Below, piece by piece: positions 23,222-32,095 of a DNA stretch of 64,000 nt (the first letter of the stretch is position 1; each line of letters starts with the position of its first letter). A model generated the notes under the pieces. It was not told the DNA's origin. It saw only the letters and a list, made by a program, of their open reading frames with translations, and searched no databases. The stretch spans positions 894,001 through 958,000 of the forward strand of contig NZ_CP022655.2 in NCBI RefSeq assembly GCF_002243345.2, read 5' to 3'. The position numbers and the translations under genes are program-made. This DNA comes from Paenibacillus sp. RUD330 (GTDB lineage: Bacteria; Bacillota; Bacilli; Paenibacillales; Paenibacillaceae).

Positions 23222-24838
23222 ATGACCTTTGATCCGCTCTATCATCCGCATCCTTCCTATCGTCTTCCTGCGTACGCGCGCCATGGAATGGTCGCCACCT
23301 CGCAGCCGCTTGCCGCGCAGGCCGGCCTCGATATATTGAAAAAGGGCGGCAACGCCATCGACGCCGCTATCGCTTCGGCTGCGGCGCTGACGGTCGTGGA
23401 GCCTTGCTCCAACGGCATCGGCGGCGACGCCTTCGCCTTGGTGTGGACGGAAGGCCGCCTGCATGGCCTGAACAGCAGCGGCCCGGCGCCGGCGTCGATC
23501 TCGATCGACGCCGTGAAGGAGCGGGGCCACTCGGAGATGCCGAGGTTCGGCGCCGTCCCCGTCACGGTGCCCGGAGCCCCGGCCGCATGGGGCGAGCTGT
23601 CGCGCCGCTTCGGCAGACTGCCGCTGATTGAGGCGCTGGAGCCGGCGATCCGTTATGCGGAGGAAGGCTTCCCGGTGTCCCCGACCGCGGCCTATTACTG
23701 GGAACGCGCCGCCCGCATCTACCGGGACAGGCTGACGGAGGACGCCTCCCGCTCCTGGTGCGATACGTTCGCTCCGGGCGGCAAGACTCCGGCGGCGGGC
23801 GAGCTGTGGCGCTCGCCGGGACATGCCCGGACGTTGGCCGCGATCGGCGGATCGGGCGCAGGCAGCTTCTACCGCGGCGAGCTCGCGGAACGCATGGCCG
23901 CATATGTGCGGGAAGAGGGCGGATTCCTGACCGCGGAGGATCTGGCCGCGTTCCGGCCGGAATGGGTCGACCCCATCCATGTCAAGTATCGCGGCTATGA
24001 GGTGTGGGAGATTCCGCCGAACGGCCAGGGGCTTGTCGCGCTGCTGGCGCTCAATATCTTGGGCGGAATGGAGTTCGCCCCGGACAGCCTGCTCGCTCCC
24101 GGAGCCCTGCACCGGCAGATCGAGGCGACGAAGCTCGCGTTTGCCGACGGGCTCAAGTTCATCACCGATCCGGCCCATATGAATGTCGCGGTCCAGGATC
24201 TGCTGTCGGCTTCCTACAGCGATCTGCGGCGGGGGCTGATCGGGCCGCAAGCGCGGATGCCGGAGGCGGGAGAGCCTTCCTCGGGAGGCACCGTCTATCT
24301 GGCGGCCGCCGACGGCGAAGGCAATATGGTCTCCTTTATCCAGAGCAACTACATGGGCTTCGGCTCCGGCCTCGTCGTCCCGGGAACCGGCATCGCGCTG
24401 CAGAACCGGGGCAGCGACTTCTCGCTGGATCCTGCTCATGCCAACGCGCTTCAGCCCGGCAAAAAAACGTACCATACGATCATCCCGGGCTTCCTGACCC
24501 GGGGCGGGGAGGCGGTCGGCCCGTTCGGCGTCATGGGCGGCTACATGCAGCCCCAGGGCCATGTCCAGGCCGTCATGAACATGGTCGACTTCGCCCTCCA
24601 TCCGCAGGCCGCGCTCGACGCGCCGCGCTGGCAATGGCACAAGGACCTGTCCGTGTCGCTGGAGCCGCATTTCCCGCTGGCGGCTGCCCAGGCTCTGGAG
24701 CGGATGGGCCACCGGATCACGCTGGAGTCGGGCTTCGGCTCCTTCGGACGGGGGCAGATCATTCTGCGCGATCCGGCAACCGGGGTGCTGTGCGGCGGCA
24801 CCGACTTCCGCACCGACGGCACCGTGGCCGGCTGGTAG
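23222..24838 (+). CDS. Gamma-glutamyltransferase-like Ntn hydrolase (YwrD-type)
   Basis: A 538-residue member of the gamma-glutamyltransferase family. The large-subunit start reads [51 protein letters not shown]. The autocleavage threonine is in [12 protein letters not shown] near residue 358; it becomes the small-subunit N-terminal nucleophile. [22 protein letters not shown] and [23 protein letters not shown] are the usual small-subunit motifs. No signal peptide is present, so it is cytoplasmic like B. subtilis YwrD rather than the secreted Ggt. It may cleave glutathione-like or other gamma-glutamyl bonds. AGGAGG lies 13 bp upstream, a long spacing. Confidence 0.88.
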   Translation: MTFDPLYHPHPSYRLPAYARHGMVATSQPLAAQAGLDILKKGGNAIDAAIASAAALTVVEPCSNGIGGDAFALVWTEGRLHGLNSSGPAPASISIDAVKERGHSEMPRFGAVPVTVPGAPAAWGELSRRFGRLPLIEALEPAIRYAEEGFPVSPTAAYYWERAARIYRDRLTEDASRSWCDTFAPGGKTPAAGELWRSPGHARTLAAIGGSGAGSFYRGELAERMAAYVREEGGFLTAEDLAAFRPEWVDPIHVKYRGYEVWEIPPNGQGLVALLALNILGGMEFAPDSLLAPGALHRQIEATKLAFADGLKFITDPAHMNVAVQDLLSASYSDLRRGLIGPQARMPEAGEPSSGGTVYLAAADGEGNMVSFIQSNYMGFGSGLVVPGTGIALQNRGSDFSLDPAHANALQPGKKTYHTIIPGFLTRGGEAVGPFGVMGGYMQPQGHVQAVMNMVDFALHPQAALDAPRWQWHKDLSVSLEPHFPLAAAQALERMGHRITLESGFGSFGRGQIILRDPATGVLCGGTDFRTDGTVAGW

Positions 24839-24897
24839 CCCGGGCCGGCGTCATGCCGCATATGCGGCGCCAGGCGGATCAAGAGGGGGCAAGCGCA

Positions 24898-25953
24898 TTG
24901 AGCCAAGAAGAGAAACGCGAAGGCGCCGGCAGCCAGGGAGAGCGGGAAGCCGCACGCGCGGAGAGGAAGAGCATGACCGATTCTGTCCCTGCGCCAGGGC
25001 TGAAGCAGGCCACCTTCGCGGGCGGCTGCTTCTGGTGCATGGTGCAGCCGTTCGAGGATCTGCCCGGCATCGAGTCGATCCTGTCGGGCTACACCGGCGG
25101 GCATACGGACAATCCGACCTACGATGCCGTCGCATCGGAGACGACCGGGCATGCGGAAGCGGTCCGGATCGTATTCGACCCGGATCTGTTCCCGTATGTG
25201 CGGCTGCTGGACATCTTCTGGCGGCAGATCGATCCGACCGACGCAGGCGGCCAGTTCCAGGACCGGGGCGCCTCGTACCGGTCGGCGATCTTCTACCATG
25301 ACGACGAGCAGCGGCGGCTCGCCGAGGCATCCCGCAGGGAGCTGCAGTCGAGCCGCCGCTTCAAGGGCCGGATCGTGACGGAGATCGTGCCGGCCGGTCC
25401 TTTCTACCCGGCGGAAGAGGAGCATCAGGACTACCACCGGAAGAGCTTCGGCCATTACCGGCTGTACCGCCAGGCCTCGGGAAGAGACGAGCATGCCGCG
25501 AAGCATTGGCCTGCGCTGCTGCCCGACGGAGAGCTCCGGAGGCGGCTCAGCCCGCTGCAGTACGAGGTCATCCGCCATGGCGCGCAGGAGCCTCCGTATG
25601 ACAATCCGTATTGGAACAACAAGGAAGACGGCATCTATGTCGATGCCGTCGGAGGCGATCCCTTATTTTCGACGATGGATCAATTCGACGCCGGGGACGG
25701 CTGGCCGGCATTCCGCCGGCCTTTGCACGAAGGGCTGCTGCGGCGCGAAGCGGATCTCTCGACGTCGCCGCCCCGGATCCGGCTCAAGGCGAGGCTGAGC
25801 GGTTCTTGTCTCGGCCACCTGCTCGGCGAAACGGGCAGCAAGCAGGGAGGACATTACCGGATCAACTCCGCCGCGCTGCGGTTCGTTCCCAAGGAGGAGC
25901 TGGCCCCGCAAGGTTATGCCGGCCAGCTGGCGCTCTGGGACCGGTTCCTTTGA
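24898..25953 (+). CDS. msrA: MsrA-MsrB fusion, methionine sulfoxide reductase with replaced MsrB cysteine
   Basis: A 351-residue fusion. TTG 24898 follows AGGGGG by 8 bp; ATG 24973 is the alternative and gives a more usual N-terminus. The MsrA half has GGCFWCM with the catalytic cysteine, [16 protein letters not shown] and [14 protein letters not shown], so reduction of S-epimer methionine sulfoxide should be intact. The MsrB half is recognisable ([59 protein letters not shown]). However, the motif normally RYCxNSAxLRF reads [11 protein letters not shown]: the catalytic cysteine is arginine (codon CGG). A cysteine instead appears in SCLGH, where active enzymes have HLGH. The MsrB half is therefore probably inactive or altered. 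Confidence 0.88.
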   Translation: MSQEEKREGAGSQGEREAARAERKSMTDSVPAPGLKQATFAGGCFWCMVQPFEDLPGIESILSGYTGGHTDNPTYDAVASETTGHAEAVRIVFDPDLFPYVRLLDIFWRQIDPTDAGGQFQDRGASYRSAIFYHDDEQRRLAEASRRELQSSRRFKGRIVTEIVPAGPFYPAEEEHQDYHRKSFGHYRLYRQASGRDEHAAKHWPALLPDGELRRRLSPLQYEVIRHGAQEPPYDNPYWNNKEDGIYVDAVGGDPLFSTMDQFDAGDGWPAFRRPLHEGLLRREADLSTSPPRIRLKARLSGSCLGHLLGETGSKQGGHYRINSAALRFVPKEELAPQGYAGQLALWDRFL

Positions 25954-25954
25954 A

Positions 25955-26194
25955 TCAGGCGTAGTTCAAGGGACTGCCTTCTCCGGCCTGTTCCTGAAGA
26001 TGCGGAGCCCAAGCCTGGTCGAGCGTGCGGGTCGTGACGAGGCGGAGCACGAACTTGCCCAGCTCGTCGAAGCTCAGACGCTGCAGGCCGGCGATGAAGT
26101 CGTCGGTCAGGACGGAATCGTCCAGCACCTCCTTTACCACTTCAATGACCGTATGCACGCGTGCTGTATGTTCAAGTTCATCGATGGATCTCAT
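25955..26194 (-). CDS. Small hypothetical protein
   Basis: A 79-residue protein on the minus strand, MRSIDELEHTARVHTVIEVVKEVLDD onward, helical and acidic, ending in EGSPLNYA. ATG 26194 has a GGGGGA site about 10 bp upstream; a longer frame to 26362 begins with an unconvincing hydrophobic stretch. It is convergent with the Msr gene, with only 1 bp between the stops. I do not recognise it. Confidence 0.55.
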   Translation of the reverse strand: MRSIDELEHTARVHTVIEVVKEVLDDSVLTDDFIAGLQRLSFDELGKFVLRLVTTRTLDQAWAPHLQEQAGEGSPLNYA

Positions 26195-26446
26195 AAACGG
26201 GAATTCCCCCTTAGCGAATATAGGGCCGGCTTGCATGGACATGCCGGGCCCTTGCGGAATTGGCGAATGCTGGCAGTTCCTCCGCCCGTCAAATTTTAGC
26301 ACGGAGAAGCAAGCGATAAGCGCAGTCTGAATAAATACTAATGTGGTTATCATTTTTCTCATGGGCCGCGGCGGTCCGGCAAAGCCCGCAAGCCGGGACG
26401 AATGAACGGCAAGGAAGGTTCGCTCTTCTTCGATGAATTCTTCTGT

Positions 26447-26452
26447 TATAAT
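26447..26452 (+). promoter_or_regulatory. -10 box of the ArsR-type gene
   Basis: TATAAT preceded by TG (TGTTATAAT, 26444-26452), an extended -10 element, 36 bp before the ArsR start. No good -35 box. Confidence 0.65.
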
Positions 26453-26487
26453 GGAGGCAAACTATCGGGTAGAAATGGGTGTGGGCG

Positions 26488-26820
26488 ATGAACCAAGACG
26501 ATAAGCTTGCCGTGCTGAAGGCTCTCTCCAACGAGACCCGCCTGAATATTCTCTGCTGGCTCAGGGAGCCTGACAAGCAGTTCAGCGCTCAGCCTTGCGA
26601 GGTGCAGAACGAATTTCCGGGCAGCGTCTGCGTAGGCAGCATCCAGGAAAAGGCCGGGCTGACCCAGTCCGTCATCTCCTCTTATCTGTCCTCCATGCAA
26701 AAGGCGGGGCTGCTGGAGTCGCGCCGTTACGGCCAGTGGACATACTACAGGCGCAACGAGCAGGGAATCGAGAATTTCCTGGCCGGTTTCGCGTCGGATC
26801 TTCAGGGTATAAAGAACTGA
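26488..26820 (+). CDS. ArsR family HTH regulator
   Basis: A 110-residue winged-helix regulator: KLAVLKALSNETRLNILCWLREPD, then IQEKAGLTQSVISSYLSSMQKAGLLESRRYGQWTYYRRNEQGI. ATG 26488 is taken as start; a GTG lies 9 bp upstream in frame. Two cysteines (PCEVQNEF and VCVGSIQ) flank an insertion before the recognition helix and could bind metal or sense thiols, but no classic CxC metal site exists. The next gene is an old-yellow-enzyme reductase whose promoter overlaps an inverted repeat. This regulator-plus-ene-reductase pair recurs in Gram-positive and proteobacterial genomes, and control of the reductase is the likely role. Confidence 0.85.
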   Translation: MNQDDKLAVLKALSNETRLNILCWLREPDKQFSAQPCEVQNEFPGSVCVGSIQEKAGLTQSVISSYLSSMQKAGLLESRRYGQWTYYRRNEQGIENFLAGFASDLQGIKN

Positions 26821-26843
26821 AGCGATCAAGCTCGGCAAAGGGC

Positions 26844-26890
26844 TTGCATTTCGTCGAGTTAATCTATATATTCATGATTGTAGATATATA
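26844..26890 (+). promoter_or_regulatory. Promoter and inverted repeat before the ene-reductase gene
   Basis: TTGCAT (26844-26849), 17 bp, TATATT (26867-26872). ATCTA (26862-26866) and TAGAT (26881-26885) are inverted and cover the -10 box, within a near-symmetric AT-rich stretch. It is a candidate ArsR operator. Confidence 0.6.
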
Positions 26891-26917
26891 ACGCATCACA
26901 CAGGAGGAGAGACCAAG

Positions 26918-28030
26918 ATGACTCTGTCCAAAACTGCAGCAGCGCTTTTCCAGCCTTTCGAAGGCGGCAAGCTGAACCTAGATACGCGGATCGTAATGGC
27001 CCCAATGACCCGCAGCTTCTCGCCGAAAGGCGTTCCCGGCCCTGACGTGGCCGGTTATTACCGTCGCCGTGCCGAGCGCAGCGTCGGCTTGATCATCACC
27101 GAAGGAACGGTCATCAACCATCCTGCGGCCGCTGCCGACCGCGACGTGCCCCACTTCTATGGGGAGGAAGCGCTGGCAGGCTGGGAGCGCGTCGTCCGCG
27201 AGGTGCATGAAGCCGGCGGCAAGATCATTCCGCAAATCTGGCATGTGGGCACCGCCCGCGAGAGGGAGAAGTTCCCGGAATCCGACGCTGCCCCGATCGG
27301 TCCTTCCGGTCTCGGCCTCACCGGCCAGCCCGTATCGGAGCCGCTGACGACGGAAGAAATCCGCGAGCTTGTGCAAGGCTACGCCCAAGCGGCCGCCGAC
27401 GCCAAGCGCATCGGCTTCGACGGCGTGGAGATCCATGGAGCGCACGGGTATCTGATCGACCAGTTCTTCTGGGAGACGACGAACAAGCGCACCGACGAAT
27501 ACGGCGGCGATCTGGTCGGACGCACCCGCTTCGCGGTCGAAGTCATCGAGGCGGTCCGCGCGGCTGTCGGTCCCGACTTCCCGATCGTGTTCCGCTTCTC
27601 GCAGTGGAAGCCGGTGGACTATGCGGCCAAGCTCGCCCCGACTCCGGAGGACCTCGAGAAATTCCTCGCCCCGCTGTCCGCTGCGGGCGTCGACATCTTC
27701 CACTGCTCCACGCGCCGCTTCTGGGAGCCCGAGTTCGCCGGCTCCGACCTGAACCTGGCGGGCTGGACCAAGAAAATCACCGGCAAGCCTACGATTACGG
27801 TCGGTTCTGTCGGCCTTGATTCCGAGTTCACGAGCCTGTTCGCTGAAGGCAAAGGCGGCGAGGCGCAAGGAATCGACAGCCTGATCGAACGCTTCGAGAA
27901 GGGCGAGTTCGATCTGGTCGCCGTCGGCCGCGCGCTGCTGGGCGATCCGGCATGGGCGGAGAAAATTCGCGACGGCCGCACGGATGAGCTGCAGACGTTC
28001 ACAAAGGAAGCTTTGGGCTCGCTCAGCTAA
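26918..28030 (+). CDS. NADH:flavin oxidoreductase, old yellow enzyme family
   Basis: A 370-residue TIM-barrel flavoprotein. RIVMAPMTRSFSPKGVPGPDVAGYYRRRAERSVGLIITEGT is the FMN-binding opening. GVEIHGAHGYLIDQFFW holds the HxxH substrate pair. NKRTDEYGGDLVGRTRF is the family signature, and GEFDLVAVGRALLGDPAWAEKI the phosphate-binding end. It reduces activated C=C bonds of enones, quinones or nitro compounds with NAD(P)H. GGAGGAGAG lies upstream of ATG 26918. It probably belongs to an electrophile-stress response governed by the adjacent ArsR-type regulator, parallel to the mhq cluster. Confidence 0.92.
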   Translation: MTLSKTAAALFQPFEGGKLNLDTRIVMAPMTRSFSPKGVPGPDVAGYYRRRAERSVGLIITEGTVINHPAAAADRDVPHFYGEEALAGWERVVREVHEAGGKIIPQIWHVGTAREREKFPESDAAPIGPSGLGLTGQPVSEPLTTEEIRELVQGYAQAAADAKRIGFDGVEIHGAHGYLIDQFFWETTNKRTDEYGGDLVGRTRFAVEVIEAVRAAVGPDFPIVFRFSQWKPVDYAAKLAPTPEDLEKFLAPLSAAGVDIFHCSTRRFWEPEFAGSDLNLAGWTKKITGKPTITVGSVGLDSEFTSLFAEGKGGEAQGIDSLIERFEKGEFDLVAVGRALLGDPAWAEKIRDGRTDELQTFTKEALGSLS

Positions 28031-28082
28031 AGGCTTGAAGAAGAAGAAGATCCTTTCTTTCCGCAGAAATCCAAATCCTTCA

Positions 28083-28120
28083 AAAAAGCTTCATCCCGCC
28101 GCTGCGGGATGAAGCTTTTT
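28083..28120 (+). terminator. Terminator after the ene-reductase gene
   Basis: A perfect 17-bp stem from AAAAAGCTTCATCCCGC to its complement with a CGCT loop and flanking A and T tracts (28083-28120). Confidence 0.95.
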
Positions 28121-28384
28121 ATGCTTCTCAGATCGACTTCATCCGCAGAGACGCACGGAATTCGCCGGCAGCCCTGAAGCAAAGATCGCGGATGAAGGGG
28201 ATGATCAAGAGCGGCCCCTTTTCCCGCGCTTGCGGTCAAGCGCCATTTCGTCGGGAACCTTCAAGCAGAGCCGGAAGGTTGCTTTCGGCACCCGATTTCT
28301 CCTTGCCTCCGCGCAACCTGCACTCCCTTTCCATCGTTTCCATGGGGAGATCATGGCCGTCTTTCCGCTTTTTTTAGGCAAGGC

Positions 28385-28419
28385 AACCTCTATCCAGCCG
28401 CTGGCGGGTAGAGGTTTTT
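28385..28419 (+). terminator. Second hairpin terminator upstream of the hybrid kinase
   Basis: AACCTCTA (28385-28392) pairs with TAGAGGTT (28409-28416) and runs into T. It is 90 bp before the kinase gene and could insulate or attenuate it. The rest of the 28031-28508 gap (478 bp) shows no gene. Confidence 0.65.
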
Positions 28420-28508
28420 AGTGGCTGCCCTATCTGCGCCTATCAAACGAATACGAGGAGAAGTATAATGAATTGATTCCAGTGGACTAATTCGGCAGAG
28501 GTGAATAG

Positions 28509-31500
28509 ATGAGCATTCAGAGGAAAATTTGGACAGGCGTTGCCGTCACTATTCTACTTCTATCCTATTTTGTGGTTATATCGTGGATTGCGTTGGACTC
28601 CTCATGGGCTATTCTTTCTACGGCGCTCGCTGCAGCCGGCATCGCCGCTGTGTGCTTCATTTCTATAGGAGCGGTGCGCAGCATGCAGAGCGGCATGGCG
28701 CAGATCGCCGGAATCGCGCAGAGGATGGAGGACGGAGAGAAGGTGGAGGAGGCCGCTCCGGCAGAGGCGGCCGGCGAGTTCAGCTCCCTGGCCGCGACGT
28801 TCCGTTCCCTGGCGGACACCCTGTTCCGCAAGACGGAGCAGGAACGCTCCATGCGGCTGGAGGCGGAGGAGCAGGCATGGATCAATGCGAGCGTGTCGGA
28901 AATGGCCATTCTGCTGCAAGGGTCCATTGAGGTGGAGGCGGCTTCCCGGATTTTCATCGGCAAGCTGGCTGCAGCGGTCGATGCCAGCTACGGCTCCCTG
29001 TATGTAAGACGCGACGCGAAGTTTCATTTCGCCGCCGGTTATGCCCATGATGCCGCCGAGCTGCCGAGGGAGCCGATTCAGCCGGGACAGGGCCTGGTGG
29101 GGCAATGCGCCTTGGACAAGGCTCCGCTGGAGCTGCGGCATATTCCCGAAGGGTATATCCGCATCCAGTCGGCTCTGGGAGCCGCTGTGCCTTCCAGCCT
29201 GCTGATCGTGCCCGTCCTTTACGAGGGAGAGGCCGTCGCTGTCCTGGAGCTGGCCTCTTTCCGGGAATTCGCCGGCAAGGAGCGGCAGCTGATCGATCGC
29301 GTCAGCCGCAACATGGGCGTGCTGATCAATACGCTGGCGGATGTGGCGAGAATCGACGGGCTGCTGCGCGAAACGCAGAACCAGAAGGAAGAGCTTGAAG
29401 CCCAGACAGAGGAGCTGCAAGCCCAGACGGAAGAGCTGCAGCATCAGAAGGAGGAGCTCAAAGCCCAGGCGGACGAGCTCCATCTCCAGTCGGTGCAGCT
29501 CGAGCAGACCAATGGCCAGCTGCGGCTCGAGACGGAAATGACGGCCCGGCAGAAGGAACAGATCGAGAGCCAGTTCCTGGAGGAGCAGGCGCAGGCCGAG
29601 CAGCTGCGGCTGCAGGCGGAAGAGCTGCTCGCGCAAACGGAGCAGCTGAAGGAAGCCGGCGCGATGGCGCTTGCCCAGAAGGAGGAAATCGAGCGTCAGG
29701 CCGACGAACTGAAGGATCAGGCGGAGGAGCTTCGCCTGTCGAACGAAGGGCTCAGGGAGCAGATGGAGCTGACGGAGCGCCAGAAGCAGGAGCTTCAGCT
29801 TCAGACGGAGGAGCTGCAGGCTCAGACGGAAGAGCTGCAAGCCCAGACCGACGAGCTGCTGGCCCAATCGGAGGAGCTGCAGGCCCAGACCGACGAGCTC
29901 AAGGTCCAAGCCGAGGAGTTGGAGCTGTCCAATCATTCGCTGCAAGAGCAGATGGGGCTGACCGAACGCCAAAAGATCGAAATCAAGGCCCAGGCGGACG
30001 AAATTTATTTGGCCGCCCAGCACAAATCGGAGTTTTTGGCCAACGTTTCCCACGAGCTGCGCACGCCGCTCAACAGCCTCCTCATCCTGTCTCAAATATT
30101 GGCCGAGAACAAGGAAGGCAATCTGCGGACCAAGCAGCTGGAATACATCCATACGATCTACTCGTCCGGCAAGGATCTCCTGCAGCTGATCGACGAAATT
30201 CTCGATCTGGCCAAGCTGGAGACGGGCAAGATGACTCCTGTCATCGAAGACACCGGAATTCACGGCATCGCCGACCAGCTGTACCGCATGTTCGAGCTGC
30301 AGGCGCAGAAGAAATCCATCGCCTTCGACATCCGGATGGACCGCAGCTTGCCGGCTTCTATCCTGACGGATGGACATCGGGTCCAGCAGATCGTCCGCAA
30401 CCTGCTGTCCAATGCCCTCAAATTCACGGAGGAAGGCTCCGTTTCCCTTCATATCGGTTCCGGCAGCGCGGCATCGCCGGGAGCCGGGCAGGAAGAAATC
30501 GTATTCGCCGTCGCGGATACGGGGATCGGGATTCCCGCATCCAAGCTGGAGGCCATCTTCGAGGCCTTTCAGCAGGCGGACGGCACGACGAGCCGCAAGT
30601 ACGGCGGGACGGGCCTTGGCCTGACGATCAGCCGAGAGCTGGCGGGCCTGCTGGGAGGGCGGATCGAAGCCTCCTCGACGGCCGGACAAGGAAGCATCTT
30701 CAGCCTGATTATTCCGGTCAGGCTGCCGGAAGCCGCGGCAAGCAAGGAGGCGGAGCCGATCTCCATCGCATCCGAATCGGAGAGGTCCGGCCAAGGCAAG
30801 TTCATGGAATCGTTCGTTCCGGACATTTCCATCTCCAATCCGAAGCTGCTCCAATTCTCCGAGATGGAAGACGACCGGGACGATCTGCAGCAAGGCGATA
30901 CGGTGCTCCTGATCATCGAGGATGACGCCGACTTCGCGGCCATCCTGCTGGAGATCGCCCGCCGGCGCGGCTTCAAGGCGATCGTCGCCTTCCAGGGGGA
31001 CCAGGGCCTCGCGCTCGCCCATGCCTACAAGCCGGATGCCATTCTGCTCGACACCGATCTTCCTGTCCTGGACGGATGGTCGATCATCAGCAGGCTGAAG
31101 AGCCGGCCGGAGCTGCGGCATATTCCCGTCCACGTCATCTCGACGGAGGACCGCAATCAGCAGACGCTCAGCCTCGGCGCGCTTTCCTTCTGGAAGAAGC
31201 CGAACGGCCCGGAGGAGCTGGAAGCCGCGTTTCTCGACATCGAGTCGTATATCCGACGCAGGGTCAAGAGCCTGCTGATCGTCGAGGACAATGCGGACCT
31301 GCGCAAGAGCCTGGTCGCCTACATCGCTCATCCCGACGTCCGGATCACCGCGGTCGGCACGGGCCGGGAAGCGATGGAGCAGCTGGCCGTCCAGCATTTC
31401 GACTGCATGGTGCTGGATCTGGGCCTTGCCGATATATCGGGCTTCGACCTGCTGGAGCAGGTGAAGACCAACCGCAAGCTCCAGACGCTTCCCGTCACGA

Positions 31501-32069
31501 TCTACACCGGCAAGGAGCTTGGCAAGCAGGATGAGCAGAAGCTCAAGCATTATGCCGAGAGCATCGTCATCAAGAACGTCAGGTCGATGGAGCGGCTGTA
31601 CGACGAGACCGCCCTCTACCTGCATCGCCGCACGGCGGACCTGCCGCCGGACAAGCAGCGGATCATCGAGAAGCTGCATAACCCGGAGGCTGCCTTCGAG
31701 GGAAGGCGGATCCTGCTCGTCGACGACGACATGAGAAATATTTTCGCCTTGTCCAGCGTGCTGGAGGGCTACAACATGGATATCCAGTTCGCGCAGAACG
31801 GCAAGGAAGCACTCGCCATGCTGCAAGGGATGGAGAACGTCGATCTCGTATTCATGGACATCATGATGCCGGAGATGGACGGTTATGAGACGATGAGGGC
31901 GATTCGCGCCATTCCGGCCTACGACAGCCTGGTCATCATCGCGCTGACGGCGCGGGCCATGGAAGAGGACCGGATCAAATGCCTGGATGCGGGCGCATCC
32001 GATTATATTCCCAAGCCGATCAACACGACTCAACTGGTCACGATGCTCAAGTCGTGGCTGATCAACTAA
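28509..32069 (+). CDS. Hybrid sensor histidine kinase with GAF, long coiled coil and three receiver domains
   Basis: An 1186-residue membrane kinase. Two helices near the N-terminus (about residues 10-28 and 35-55) are followed by a HAMP-like linker and a GAF domain (about 125-275). Residues about 285-500 are a coiled coil made of repeated EELQAQTEELQAQ-type heptads, rich in Gln and Glu. The HisKA box is FLANVSHELRTPLNSLL near 515, with HATPase motifs ending GGTGLGLTISRELAGLLGG. Three receivers follow: LLDTDLPVLDGW (about 797-910), VLDLGLADISGF (about 921-1035) and FMDIMMPEMDGY (about 1066-1182), the last nearest the consensus. The next gene encodes a receiver-kinase partner 26 bp away, suggesting a multistep phosphorelay. 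The stimulus is unknown. Confidence 0.92.
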   Translation: MSIQRKIWTGVAVTILLLSYFVVISWIALDSSWAILSTALAAAGIAAVCFISIGAVRSMQSGMAQIAGIAQRMEDGEKVEEAAPAEAAGEFSSLAATFRSLADTLFRKTEQERSMRLEAEEQAWINASVSEMAILLQGSIEVEAASRIFIGKLAAAVDASYGSLYVRRDAKFHFAAGYAHDAAELPREPIQPGQGLVGQCALDKAPLELRHIPEGYIRIQSALGAAVPSSLLIVPVLYEGEAVAVLELASFREFAGKERQLIDRVSRNMGVLINTLADVARIDGLLRETQNQKEELEAQTEELQAQTEELQHQKEELKAQADELHLQSVQLEQTNGQLRLETEMTARQKEQIESQFLEEQAQAEQLRLQAEELLAQTEQLKEAGAMALAQKEEIERQADELKDQAEELRLSNEGLREQMELTERQKQELQLQTEELQAQTEELQAQTDELLAQSEELQAQTDELKVQAEELELSNHSLQEQMGLTERQKIEIKAQADEIYLAAQHKSEFLANVSHELRTPLNSLLILSQILAENKEGNLRTKQLEYIHTIYSSGKDLLQLIDEILDLAKLETGKMTPVIEDTGIHGIADQLYRMFELQAQKKSIAFDIRMDRSLPASILTDGHRVQQIVRNLLSNALKFTEEGSVSLHIGSGSAASPGAGQEEIVFAVADTGIGIPASKLEAIFEAFQQADGTTSRKYGGTGLGLTISRELAGLLGGRIEASSTAGQGSIFSLIIPVRLPEAAASKEAEPISIASESERSGQGKFMESFVPDISISNPKLLQFSEMEDDRDDLQQGDTVLLIIEDDADFAAILLEIARRRGFKAIVAFQGDQGLALAHAYKPDAILLDTDLPVLDGWSIISRLKSRPELRHIPVHVISTEDRNQQTLSLGALSFWKKPNGPEELEAAFLDIESYIRRRVKSLLIVEDNADLRKSLVAYIAHPDVRITAVGTGREAMEQLAVQHFDCMVLDLGLADISGFDLLEQVKTNRKLQTLPVTIYTGKELGKQDEQKLKHYAESIVIKNVRSMERLYDETALYLHRRTADLPPDKQRIIEKLHNPEAAFEGRRILLVDDDMRNIFALSSVLEGYNMDIQFAQNGKEALAMLQGMENVDLVFMDIMMPEMDGYETMRAIRAIPAYDSLVIIALTARAMEEDRIKCLDAGASDYIPKPINTTQLVTMLKSWLIN

Positions 32070-32095
32070 CGATAACGAAAGACAGGTGGGCTGGG

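Noticed and set aside
28602-32033. 1143-codon open frame on the minus strand
   Set aside because: It is the antisense shadow of the hybrid kinase in GC-rich DNA; the product is Leu/Arg/Gln-rich without domains, and the plus-strand gene has clear motifs.
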